Origin: Podospora comata
Taxonomy: Eukaryota; Ascomycota; Sordariomycetes; Sordariales; Podosporaceae
DNA length: 64,000 nt
NCBI GenBank assembly: GCA_017354895.1
Contig: CP071498.1
Location: 3,782,001-3,846,000, forward strand
Direction: 5' to 3'
Of this stretch, positions 45,167-55,557 are shown piece by piece; positions within the stretch are counted from its first letter, which is position 1, and every line of letters starts with the position of its first letter. The notes beneath the pieces were generated by a model that saw nothing but the letters and a program-made list of their open reading frames with translations, searched no databases and was not told the origin of the DNA. Both the position numbers and the translations under genes were made by a program.

Positions 45167-47434
45167 ATGTTACCCTCCAGCCTTACGAGCACGTATCAGC
45201 AGTACTAACAGGACACCGACATCGTTGCGTCATGGCTGGCCCAGACGGGAATGATGTTTGGCTGTCCGGATGAGCTCCTCAAGTCCACCACCTCGCTCAG
45301 TTCATTGTTGATCATCAAAAGGACAAGGCAAAGCCATCAGTCGATGTGCCCACCACCTTCAGCAAGGCCATTGAGTGCGCCATCAATGTCCGCAAGGGGT
45401 TTGCCTCTTCTTGAAAAGTCAGGGGCTACTCTCAACATGACGGCCGATGAAAGCACAACTTCTTTGTCGGCGTGCTCGAGAAGGTCCGCGATGCCCTCAA
45501 GCCTCTCTTCTGGCAGTCCACCTCCAAGAAGGGGCTTGACGAGACAGAGGAGGTGGTACGACAAGGCTATTGCATACGAAACTCTTTCTCAGCAGAGAAG
45601 ATTCGAACAGGACCGCGCTGCGTTTCTGGAGCTGTGTCCCAGAATTTGATCGTCTTGGCAAGATGGGGTACAATAACCAGCGTGACAAGGCGTTCAACAC
45701 GGTGCCGCCAGTCGTGGATGAGCTCAGCCGAGGCATGTATCTGATGACTGTGGATGGACTGGGGGACGACCCCATGCCACTGTGGTTAATTCTTGCGGCG
45801 TCGCTCCATCTCGATGTTGCCAGGCTTCTTGGTGATGAGATTGATCATCCGTGGTGCGAGATGGTCGCCTTTGACCACCTTGTGTATCAAACCATCCAAG
45901 ACCAGACCGAACATCACAAGATGCCGACTCAGCTTAGGATTGCCGGATGGAACAAGGAATGAGAGAAGGCTGTGGACAGACTTCAAAGGGTTGCTATCTT
46001 TTTGGCGGGAGGGCGACAACATCATCAATGCCGGGCTCGCCGCCCCCGGTGTCAACGTCAAGCCAACAGTCTTTCTCAAGCGTCACCCGTTGTACTGCGA
46101 CCTCTGGGTCTCCGACATGCGAAACCAGCTACACTTCCTTGGTATACGGCTCAAGCGGTCGTTTGGCAGTGTTTTGTACACCGGCCATCGATACAACGCG
46201 CTCCAAGCTGAGGGGTCTGATTCCCCAAGACAAGAAGTGGGACGACATGGAACTGTTTTTCGACAAGGTTTTTATTGGCAAGGCCCCATCCAAGATTAAA
46301 GAATACCACAAGCAGCTCTTTTCTCGTCATGGGATGCTCCGCTGGCAACTTCACCCCCAACACCCGCAACAAGGGCGTGTCAACAGGGTCTTTAGGGGCA
46401 GATTCCGTCCCGACTCTAGCCGGATTAACCTCAACGCAGAAGACGTCCACGCTATCCTGTATGGAGACTAGAAGCCCACCAGCAAAAAAGGCGTGCCTGG
46501 CTCCTCAGTCCACCTCATTGACTTCTTGGCTCATGCCCTTGAAGCAGAAATCCCGCCGCAGGAGCCGGATTACTTCCCTGGCCATCGCATTTGCTGGACC
46601 TTGCTGCGTAAGCTCAAGACGGCCATCGAAGGCGACATGCTCAAGTGGCTTGGCCCCAGGTACATCGAGAAGGAATATCAGTTGCCCTTCCTGGTTGGAT
46701 ACGTCTTCCGTTCCCGCATCGGCGACCAGGGCACGATCCACGGAAATATCACGACCTCCCAACGGCTCCCCGGCACAGACCTGTTCCACAAAGCAGCCCA
46801 GGTCTACCTTGGCATCTTTGGAGGCGAGGACGGAGAGGTGGAGTGTGCCCAGGTCAAGAACGGGATTAATGTGTTCCACGCAATGGCAAAGATGAGAAAG
46901 GTCATCCCCGATGATCCGCACCCTGCATCTCAGTCCCATTACAACGGCGTCGGCGCCAGCAGGGGCATCCTGAACTCTGCGAACATGGACGACGAAAGGG
47001 ATAAGGACTATGATGAGGACTATGACAGCGATTACAGCGATGGCACGGCTGGTTTTACTGAGAGACTTCGCAACACTACCCGGGGTGGGGGCAGTCCGTG
47101 ATTGCAAGGCCAAGAGTTGATGGATGCGTACGCCGCAATGTGGCAGGTTGCCGCGAGAGGAGCGAGGCAAGGACGAGGAAATGATGGGCTGGTAAGAGAA
47201 GTGGAGGAGCAGATGGGAAGAGTACTGGGACAATTAGGGCGAAGAGGATATGGAGGAGCCCGAGGAGCCTTAGGAGATCGAGGAGAGTCCGCAGGACCGG
47301 AAGGGCTAGGAGATCCAGGAGAGCTAACAGGACTACTCGAAGCAATGGGCGGGCTTGAAGGGCTCGAGGGACTAGGAGGAGGCAGAGGCAGGCGTCAAAA
47401 CATGAACGGACGTCGTCAGCTTAGGTGCAGGTAG
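45167..47434 (+). pseudogene. Decayed gene for a DUF6604-type fungal protein
   Basis: The start at 45167 reads MLPSSLTSTYQQY then an in-frame TAA, followed by QDTDIVASWLAQTG: the N-terminus typical of DUF6604 proteins, whose first intron seems partly lost (TACTAACAG remains). Further pieces lie in changing frames: FFVGVLEKVRDALKPLFW (~45450-45505), DELSRGMYLMTVDG.., VKPTVFLKRHPLYCDLWV, WDDMELFFDKVFIGKAP. In-frame stops lie at 46469-46471 (TAG) and 47099-47101 (TGA), and a TGA at 45961. From 46493 to 47101 the frame is intact (IDFLAHALEAEIPPQEPDYFPGHR). The Gly-rich tail continues to 47434. At least six breaks rule out a normal product. It is a host gene, not a mobile element. Fungal DUF6604 proteins have no established function. 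Confidence 0.7.
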
Positions 47435-47558
47435 ATTGTAAAGCGAAGATGTGGTGTTAATCAAAGACTCGTACACAGCGTGTATACATAGAAAAGAACA
47501 GATATAGTAAGGAAAGAAATAATGGCAGACAGCACCTTAATACAAAACAACACTTCAG

Positions 47559-50500
47559 TCACAACCTCCCCTTCCTCCTCCACCCCACCCTTCCCCCTGT
47601 TTCCCCTTTCAACACTTTCGGCACAACCCAAAGCCTTCCATCCCCTCTATTCCGTCCTATCAGATCCCTCAAATATCCTCCAACCTCCCTGGGCAACCCC
47701 ACCCGTTCCGCCTCTTGCAACCACCTCTCCGCCCCTACCTCTTGAAACCTCACTTTTCCCCCATGCTTTCTTGTCAAATAACCCCCCAACCGATCCAACC
47801 TCACGCAGTTCCCCTCTTCTCCGCAGTGGTTCCTGTATCTCACCCCCTTTGTTTCAACATCAAGGACATTATCAACAATATCCCTCGTCACCTCCTCCAC
47901 ACCAACAAACTGCAACCACCGCTCCACAGCCGGCATTTTGGGCACCGAGTGTAGTTTCTCAGAGTAAAAAAGAATATTATGCATTACATCCAACTCTGGA
48001 GCGTCCTCACCAAGGATGTAACTAGGTCTGTGGATCACCACTTGCAAACCGGACCCCCTGTGGGCATTGGCGAGGTATTGCTCAGAGGCGTACTTGGAGA
48101 GGATGTAGCCGTTTTCGGTTCTGTCAGGGGGTTGGGATAGCAAAAGAGGTTGTTCGTAGAGGTCGGTGGTGCCTAGTTGAGCTATGCCGGCGGTGGAGAT
48201 GAAGTGGAATGTTGGAGGGGGGTGGTTCTGGAGGGAGAACTGGAGGGTGAGGTTGATGAGTGTTTTGGTTGAGAGGAAGTTTGGGGCGCGTAGGGAGGGG
48301 TAAGGGCGGAGGTGGTTGATTTCGGCGCCGTTGTGGAGGATTATGATCTTGGTTGTTGGGGTGGTGGGGGTGAAGATTTGGGAGGTGGTCGAGGGGGGGA
48401 GGCTGAGGTTTGGATCGCGGAGGTCGCCGGGGTGGACGGTTATCTTGGGGTGGGAGGCGATATTACGGGGGGTTTTGGAGGGGTTTCGGACGGCGAGGCA
48501 GTGGATTTTGGTTATGAGAGGGTTGGGGAGGAGGCGGTTGAGGAGATGACGGCCGAGAAAGCCGGTGGCGCCGGTTAGGATGATTGTTATGTTTGTTACT
48601 GGGGGGTAAGGCAGGCTGGTGATTTTCGTGAAGCTTTCTTTGAAGGCCACTTCGTCGTTCCAGTTGATGGTTTCAGGCTTTGGAAAGTTGACAGGTCTTG
48701 CGGCGGCGAGGCTGGTGTCTAGAAGTGTCGACATCTTGGCCAGGGTGTTTGCCTCGAAAAGCTTTGGCAGTGGAAGGAGGGCGCCAAAAGCTTTGTTGAC
48801 CTCTCTCTGGATGCTCATCAACAATAACGAGTTGCCACCAACAAGAAAGAAGTCTGTGTCTGGTTCTATGGTCGTTCCGTCCACTAGGCCACCTAAGACC
48901 GAGGCCCAGATCTGCTTCAACTTGTCTTGGGTGTTGCTTTGTTGTTCAGTCTTTGCCGGCGGCTGAACTCGAAGAGCATGGGCAGTTCTTATGGGCACCA
49001 CAGCAGCCATCTTGCCGAGTGTGCTGTCTTGAAACAGATTGGGTAATGGTATATTGTGACCTGTTCGCTCTTTAATCTTGTTCTTGACATTGATGAGCAA
49101 CAGCGAGTTGCCGCCAACAAGAAAGAAATCTGAGTTGGGGTCCAGTTGTTGACCAGCGACGAGTTCACCCAACACCTCTCTCCAAATCGCTTTCATCTCG
49201 GGAAGAAAAGAGCCAGCCCCTGGTTCTCCACTGGCAAGCTTTGGAGTGGCAGTCTTATGGCTCGTCATTAGGGGTGTGTTGTGCGATATTCTGGCCCCAG
49301 TTGACGGTCTGGCGGTATTTGGAACCGGTATTCTGCCCCCCTCTCTGGTGAGAGGTGCCCTCGAAAGGAATTTTCTATCCACCTTCCCATGATGACTCAA
49401 GGGCATAGCCGGTAATGCTACTACCACCGAGGGACGCATGTACTGCGGCAGTGTCGTAAGATCAGAGACAATCTCTTTGAGTCTCTTGTCAACACCTGGC
49501 CCGGTAACACCTCCATATCTCCTTTGCACTTCGGACGACAATATCACATGCGAAACAAGGAACGCACCGGCAGCATCTTTGTCGTCTCCCCGATGACGAA
49601 CATGACAGACAGCCTCCACAATATCACCCTTCCCGGCAAACACCATAGCTGCTTCAACCTCTCGCAGCTCAAACCGCTGACCTCTCAGCTTGACCTGGGT
49701 GTCACCATTCATTCGTCCTAGAGTAACAAACACACCATCTTCACGCATGTATCCTCGGTCACCGCTCAAATGCGCTTGTGTCCACCCGTTAGCTACAGCC
49801 CGAGGGTTGGCAAGGGGGTCATCTGGAAACCGAGAAGCAGTAAGCTCAGGCTGCTTGATATACCCAGAAGCAACACCTGCTCCTCCAATGACGATCTGCC
49901 CTGGGACACCAGCTGGTAACGGGTGGTTGTCCTCATCCATGATGTAAACGCTGTAATTGGGCAGCACCTTTCCAATAGGAATGACAGGTGATAGATCGGG
50001 GTCCAGATAAGGCACTTCAAAAGCATGGGGAATAATGGTCTCTGCTGGGCCATATGCGTTGATGAAACGAAGATCCGGTTTCTGCAAAGCTCTCAACAAC
50101 TTGATTAGATTGGGACCGATGGCCTCGCCAGCAGAAATGTGGTGCTCCCAAGATGACTGGCGTAGCCCATCAAAGCCTACGCCATGTTGGAGCCATGACA
50201 CGGCCTCTGAAGGAACCGCAAGAGTTAGAGTGATGCCTTGAGATACTATCAGGTCGGTTAGCGCCAATGGATCTCGACGAGCGTCTTTGCCTGCGACAAA
50301 CACTGAGCCGCCCGTTGCAAGTCCAAGCAAAGTCTGCCACCAAGACACATCAAAGCTGAGAGCAATCTGCTGGAGGACCGTCTGTGGCTTCATCGGGAAG
50401 ACGTGGAGGAAACCGTTGATGGTGTTGGTTATCATGCGATGGGGGAGAGAAATGCCTTTGGGCACGCCAGTCGAGCCACTGGTGTACAGGACGATGGCCT

Positions 50501-52874
50501 CATCGGAAGGTTTTGCGTGGTAGAATCCATTGAAAGCGCCAGAAAAATTGTCAAGGCTGTTGATGTCCAGGATGACCGGTTGAATAACCAGTGGTTCGTC
50601 TGTAAATATCTCTGTGCAGAGGGTGCGGGTGGTATGGTGAATTAGAACAGCGGCGAGGTCGGCATCACGAACGATCGACTTGAGTCGCCCAGCTCCTTGT
50701 GTGGCTTCGAGAGGCACATAGCTCCCGCCAAATCTCCAGATCCCGAGCATGGAACAAATCCAATCAATGGTTGGCTCTTGAAGGACTCCGATTCTCGATT
50801 CAGGCACCACGTTTGATGACATGGAAAGTGCGTGAGCAATCTGGGTCGACCTTGCCATCATGTCTTTATAGGAAACCATGGACCCTTGGGTATCATTGAG
50901 CGCAATTTGCTGAGCACGCTCGGCCGATATACTATCGAGTTGACTGATCAACGAATCAAAGTCCATGTCGAGGCTGACTCCCTGGCCGAGTTTGGTCGCG
51001 TCTTGAACAGCAACCTCGCTGAACCTCTGTGGCGCTCGGCCCGAAAGATGAATGTCATCAGTGAATGCTTCCATGAGATTAAGAAAGCAATCGAGCAAGA
51101 TTTGCGCTTCCTGTTGAGTGTAAAGCTCTTTCTGAACCATGATCGCGATCCATGGGTCGCCAACCGGCGGATCAATGACGGCCAACATAATATCGTATGT
51201 CGTCTCTCCAATCTCGTAATCGCTGTTCTTGATCGTGCCATCAGCTCCAAAGGGCCTGTCCTCTGCGACTGGAATGTAGTTGATGAAGGCTTGGAACAGC
51301 GGGCTGTGAGAAGGATGGCGAACAGCACCGACCTCATCAAGCACGACGTCAAAGGGGACAGCCGAATGTTTCAGCCCGGCCAGTGCCTTGGTCTTGTTCT
51401 CTTGGATGAGGTCGACAAAAGGTTTGGAGAGATCTGAACGCAGTCTCAGTGCGAATAAGTTCAGGAAGATACCGATGCTGTCCTTAGATTCTGCATCATT
51501 CTGCCTGTTTGCACTGGCAACACCGATGCACACATCATCTGTTTGGGCCAGTCGACCGAGGAGGATTTGGAGGATGGTGAGGTACAGGATGAAGGGGGAC
51601 TGAAGATGGCCTTGTTTGCGTAGCGCTAAAAGCTTGGTCGTGATTGCGGGCTTCAGCCTGGTTTCAGCTCGCACATGGCGGTATGTCGTTCTTATAACTG
51701 GTCGTGATGATCGAACTGTGGTATTTGACGACATCGGAAGAATCGGCAAGATCTCTGGAAGGTCTTCAAACTCGTTTTTCCAGAACAGTATATCCTCTGT
51801 ATGCTGTCCTGCCTCCAATCTCTCACGCTGTCGCGTAGAGAACTCGTTTTGCTGAAATGGTGGCGGCAGGAGTTGTCCCCTGTAGGCCAGCCTTATGTGT
51901 TCAGTCAAGGCCAGAATGCTCATTCCATCTATGTTGATGTGATGGTAACCAACGATGAGGTGATGTCGGGTTGGAGACTCAGAAAGTAGCAAAAGACGCA
52001 GAAACTGGCCGTGGGTGATATCATACACGTGTCTGTTGAGGGACTCGATCTCTGAGCGAACTTGTGCCGGGGATGTGATGGTTTTGGTTTCCAAACGAAG
52101 TGGAGATTTGCTCAGAACCCCCTGAACAAGCTGTCGAGTCTCCGGGTCAGTGAAGAAGGCAGTTCGGAGCCCTTCATGCTGCATAGCCATCTCATCGACT
52201 ATCCGCGAAAGTACCTCAACATCGAGCTTGGTTTTAGTCGTGATCAGGAAGGTGACGGTGCCATTGAAGAATGTCGGGTCCTCAACAAGCTGGGTCATAA
52301 ACCAGAAGCCGGACTGACCGTATGACATTGGAAGAGTCTTGAGAACTTTCGGTCTAGAAGTCTGGTTGGCACTGGCGTTGGTTGGTGTATATGAGTGGGA
52401 AAGGCCCGTGGCAGGCAATTCTGGACGATGAATCGAGCTCCTCAAACAAACACAGCCAAGTGAATTCAGCTGTTTGGCCACATTTTCGCTGTCGGCATTC
52501 CTGCTCCGGATTCGAAAGCTGACAAAGTCAGTTCTCTCTCCGTGTCGCTCATGACTACCCGTAGACTGGAGCTCCAGTTCAAGGCTAATCTTGTCCTCTT
52601 TCTGTCCCAGAGTAATGTCCTGCTGGAGATGAAATTCGTCGAGTTCGAATTTGCGTAGAATCCTTGGGTTTAGGAATAAGAGAGACGCCTCGGCCACCAG
52701 TTTGACATAACCGGCGACTGGAAACAGGATCGGAAACAACTCTTCATGGTGGCCTAGGCGAGAGAGGAGCTCAGAAATAACCAGTGTATTACGCCAGGTG
52801 ACGCCCAGTCCGAGTGGATCAGGCACCGCGATGCCCAGCAACGGGTGAGCATGGTTGTACACAGAGGCTGACAT
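47559..52874 (-). CDS. NRPS-like synthetase: partial PKS dehydratase fold - C - A - T - T - thioester reductase
   Basis: Single exon of 1771 residues from ATG 52874. Residues 1-145 match the first half of a polyketide-synthase dehydratase (HPLLG at 10-14, TWRNTL, LFPILFPVAGYVKLVAEA). The C domain (183-600) starts LPMSYGQSGFWFM and keeps HHINIDG (311-317). The A domain (650-1175) has YTSGSTGVPKG, AYGPAET, SGDRG and HGKVDRK. Two carrier domains each have GGNSLL (Ser1257, Ser1349). The reductase (about 1429-1690) has GATGFLG and YILSK. Such enzymes activate an amino acid and release it as an aldehyde or alcohol. Hand-read specificity residues are D-V-W-S-I-A-A-I-P-K, close to the phenylalanine code D-A-W-T-I-A-A-I-C-K. 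The start in mid-PKS suggests descent from a PKS-NRPS hybrid that lost KS and AT. A regulator and a tyrosinase lie upstream. Confidence 0.9.
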   Translation of the reverse strand: MSASVYNHAHPLLGIAVPDPLGLGVTWRNTLVISELLSRLGHHEELFPILFPVAGYVKLVAEASLLFLNPRILRKFELDEFHLQQDITLGQKEDKISLELELQSTGSHERHGERTDFVSFRIRSRNADSENVAKQLNSLGCVCLRSSIHRPELPATGLSHSYTPTNASANQTSRPKVLKTLPMSYGQSGFWFMTQLVEDPTFFNGTVTFLITTKTKLDVEVLSRIVDEMAMQHEGLRTAFFTDPETRQLVQGVLSKSPLRLETKTITSPAQVRSEIESLNRHVYDITHGQFLRLLLLSESPTRHHLIVGYHHINIDGMSILALTEHIRLAYRGQLLPPPFQQNEFSTRQRERLEAGQHTEDILFWKNEFEDLPEILPILPMSSNTTVRSSRPVIRTTYRHVRAETRLKPAITTKLLALRKQGHLQSPFILYLTILQILLGRLAQTDDVCIGVASANRQNDAESKDSIGIFLNLFALRLRSDLSKPFVDLIQENKTKALAGLKHSAVPFDVVLDEVGAVRHPSHSPLFQAFINYIPVAEDRPFGADGTIKNSDYEIGETTYDIMLAVIDPPVGDPWIAIMVQKELYTQQEAQILLDCFLNLMEAFTDDIHLSGRAPQRFSEVAVQDATKLGQGVSLDMDFDSLISQLDSISAERAQQIALNDTQGSMVSYKDMMARSTQIAHALSMSSNVVPESRIGVLQEPTIDWICSMLGIWRFGGSYVPLEATQGAGRLKSIVRDADLAAVLIHHTTRTLCTEIFTDEPLVIQPVILDINSLDNFSGAFNGFYHAKPSDEAIVLYTSGSTGVPKGISLPHRMITNTINGFLHVFPMKPQTVLQQIALSFDVSWWQTLLGLATGGSVFVAGKDARRDPLALTDLIVSQGITLTLAVPSEAVSWLQHGVGFDGLRQSSWEHHISAGEAIGPNLIKLLRALQKPDLRFINAYGPAETIIPHAFEVPYLDPDLSPVIPIGKVLPNYSVYIMDEDNHPLPAGVPGQIVIGGAGVASGYIKQPELTASRFPDDPLANPRAVANGWTQAHLSGDRGYMREDGVFVTLGRMNGDTQVKLRGQRFELREVEAAMVFAGKGDIVEAVCHVRHRGDDKDAAGAFLVSHVILSSEVQRRYGGVTGPGVDKRLKEIVSDLTTLPQYMRPSVVVALPAMPLSHHGKVDRKFLSRAPLTREGGRIPVPNTARPSTGARISHNTPLMTSHKTATPKLASGEPGAGSFLPEMKAIWREVLGELVAGQQLDPNSDFFLVGGNSLLLINVKNKIKERTGHNIPLPNLFQDSTLGKMAAVVPIRTAHALRVQPPAKTEQQSNTQDKLKQIWASVLGGLVDGTTIEPDTDFFLVGGNSLLLMSIQREVNKAFGALLPLPKLFEANTLAKMSTLLDTSLAAARPVNFPKPETINWNDEVAFKESFTKITSLPYPPVTNITIILTGATGFLGRHLLNRLLPNPLITKIHCLAVRNPSKTPRNIASHPKITVHPGDLRDPNLSLPPSTTSQIFTPTTPTTKIIILHNGAEINHLRPYPSLRAPNFLSTKTLINLTLQFSLQNHPPPTFHFISTAGIAQLGTTDLYEQPLLLSQPPDRTENGYILSKYASEQYLANAHRGSGLQVVIHRPSYILGEDAPELDVMHNILFYSEKLHSVPKMPAVERWLQFVGVEEVTRDIVDNVLDVETKGVRYRNHCGEEGNCVRLDRLGGYLTRKHGGKVRFQEVGAERWLQEAERVGLPREVGGYLRDLIGRNRGDGRLWVVPKVLKGETGGRVGWRRKGRL

Positions 52875-53650
52875 GTTGTCAGACCAAGTGATGGAGAGAG
52901 TGGGTGGGTAGTGGCATGAGTGAGCTCTCTACCTGATTCAGGATATCGCAAGGCGTGCTCCCCTGCCGTACCTATATACCTGTTCTTCTGGCTTGTAGCT
53001 GTGGCTGACAGTGCCAGACAAGGTGAAAGTGATGTCTCACGGGGTGAACTGGAAGCATCCAAGCGAAAGCATGGTGCTGAGGTGAGACCTCGGGAGTGCT
53101 TAGTTCCAGTCAGATCCTACTGACGAGGGATCTTATTAGCCAAACTTAACCCCATGAGGTGCGCCACTCACCGAAGGACTCGTCCGGTTAGGTCAGAGTA
53201 TAAGTCGAAAATACCCCGAGCATCGTGTTGCTGAGTAAGGCTCTAAATTTGTGATCCTTGGCGTGCTCAGGCTTTCCCTGTCACGGTGGTGGGGCCGAAG
53301 AGTCCCGATGGTTTGTTCAAAGCAATTTGTGTTACGGAGCACTCCGATCAGTCATCGTTGTTGTGATCTGAAGCACAAGAGATGAAGAATAGATGTGTAG
53401 GTGTCGGCGCATGGAGCAGGATGATTATGAATGCAGATCCCATGATGGTCAGAATCATTGTTTTGGCGCAGATCTACCAACACACGCGTGGACCACTCAA
53501 ATGGATATTTTCTCCACACTTCGAACACTTCAAAGCAGATATTTTCAACTCTTCTCTTGAAGTAGTGTCGGATCATCAGCCGTGGCCTTCGTCGATTTAT
53601 TTTTATGCCCAGATACATTTGCCTCATCATGTCTGACATCGACTATTAAC
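52875..53650. other. Promoter region of the NRPS-like gene
   Basis: No KS or AT coding sequence was recognised upstream of the dehydratase fragment in this spacer, so the N-terminal truncation is not an assembly of a neighbouring exon within the window. Only short frames. Confidence 0.5.
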
Positions 53651-54975
53651 ATGGACGTCAACGACAACATCTCAGAATATCTCAAAACGTGTTATCAGGA
53701 AGAGATTATAGACCCTGATGGCGACCTTTTTCTTCACATTGGCCCTGCCTCTCACAGAGAGATGGGAGGCACAGGGGAACTGTCAGAAAGCGTGATGCGC
53801 TGTCAGGTCTGCTCGGCTACGGTACGATGCGCATCACCGGGTTTCCAGAAGATGCTATATGGCCCTTGGTCTACTTCGAAACCGTTCGATCCCTGCTGGT
53901 TTGGGGTGCGGCCACAGGCCTGAGGGTATGAGTAAGGAAGTGGGGATTCGGGGAGGTCAGGGGTCATGTATATAAGCGGTCTGCTTCTAACATTCTATTT
54001 TAGACGGATCATCGACTTTTATTTTCTTCGTATTTTGGGCCTTACACGCGTGCAGGCAATTCTGGCCCTCTGATCAGGCCAACCCGGTGCCTATTATATG
54101 GCCTGCGAGCCCATAGTGTCTTTTCTTTGTCCTGCGTGAAGTGCGGCCTGCGAGCAAGCCACTGTTACGCAGGTGAGGTCATTCAAGGGCCTATTGATGG
54201 TATATTTGTGGTGTTGTGGTTGTTCTTGTGTGTTTTCTCACCATTTCACCACAGCTGTTCACTGTGATATTTTTTAGTCTTTAAGTTAACTCAATATACT
54301 GGTTTACCGCACTCTTCAGAGCTCTCACAAGCCTATATTCCTAGGTTTCTTTTCCGTTACTAAGGATTTTGAGGCCATTAAAGATTATTAACTGAATTTG
54401 AATTACTGTTCCAAGCCCTCATATCCAGCCGTTGTCACAGTCCAGCCATTTCTGAAGAAATGGATGACATATGTCTCAAAGAAGCGGGTGCGAAATCCAT
54501 ACGACCAGCGCTGGATGATCCACACAGCATGGCTTGTCGAAGATGAGCCCGTCCTTGCCTCAGAGCTACATGCATTGGCAATGCATTCCTCGCTTAACGA
54601 TGATGGCGATTTGATGTACTCCTCCAAGCACAGGAAGGAATGAGATCATGTCCTCCATAGCGACACCTACTACGGCGTGGACGACGTTGAACCGCTTTGG
54701 GAGCGGGATGAAGATGAATTCTGCGTGGGAGGTAAGTAGAGCCTCACAGGGTCTCCTGCTTCTGATGTTCCAGGAAGGATATTGACCGTACTCTTTACAA
54801 ACACCCACAGACCTCGTGAGCAAAGCCCGTGATTCCGCTCTTCAAACAGTTCTCGACTTCCACCGCGATGAGATTTCGAAAAGGACAAAACGCTCCGGGT
54901 CATGGGATACCCTCATACTCGGCATACTCCAGCAGCGGGTGATTTGGTTCGGCGTTGAGAATCCGAGATGATGGA
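53651..54975 (+). pseudogene. Decayed BTB/POZ gene copy interrupted by unrelated sequence
   Basis: A first part (53651-53923) has IIDPDGDLFLHIGP and ASPGFQKMLYGPWSTSKP. About 500 bases of unrelated AT-rich sequence follow (53924-54420). The family then resumes at VQPFLKKWMTYVSKK with MIHTAWLVEDEPVLASELH, runs to a TGA near 54641-54643, continues DTYYGVDDVEPLWER, a GTAAGT..CACAG intron, and DLVSKARDSALQTVLDFHR, ending at 54969-54971. The piece between the two BTB halves (LPEDDP..LCDKYD) is missing. It lies between the NRPS-like gene and its likely regulator but is unrelated to both. Confidence 0.65.
53935..54400. repeat. Possible inserted element remnant (solo LTR-like) inside the BTB copy
   Basis: This AT-rich stretch has no similarity to the BTB family, contains a TATATAAG box near 53970 and a GGCCTGCGAG motif repeated near 54100 and 54145. 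No coding part. Ends and target duplication could not be fixed by eye. It may be a solo terminal repeat or simply filler sequence. Confidence 0.3.
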
Positions 54976-55557
54976 GCGGAATAATCATAATAGCCTATAT
55001 AATCCTGTAGTTACAAAATAATAGTTGTGTGTTGGGGTATGGTTCGGTCATTACCACCATCGGCCAGTGACGTCATGGCCCATGCACGCGCCGTCCGCAC
55101 AGTCTAGACTTTGTGGCCCAACTCTATTTATGCGCAACTGAATATGCCGAAGACTGGGGCTGTGAACAGAAATTAGCAGAGTAGATGGTTCGAGGTGCTT
55201 GACTGAGACGGTCTGTCCCATGTGAAATAGCACCACAAGTCTTCATTAATAAGTTTTTTATCTAGCTATTCTACCCAGTACAGTCTACATCACCGTTACA
55301 TCATTTCTTCACGTTTGAAGCGACAGGGGCCGTTGAGAGAGCCGATTGGGTCAGCTGGCCTTTTCCGCGGGATCGCAGGATACCAAGCGTCGGGCCATGA
55401 CTCAGTCAGATGCCCTGGTCGAAGGTTTAACAACGACCGTTCCTGCCTATGAAGCCCAGGTGTCTTCAATATCTTCATGTCTACCATCAAGCCATCACGT
55501 AAAGATCGAACGGGGACTCACTTCGACCCATGACCATGACGACGACAAGGCGGCACT
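54976..55557. other. Intergenic, nothing recognised
   Basis: 3' flank of the regulator gene on the minus strand. Short frames only. Confidence 0.5.
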
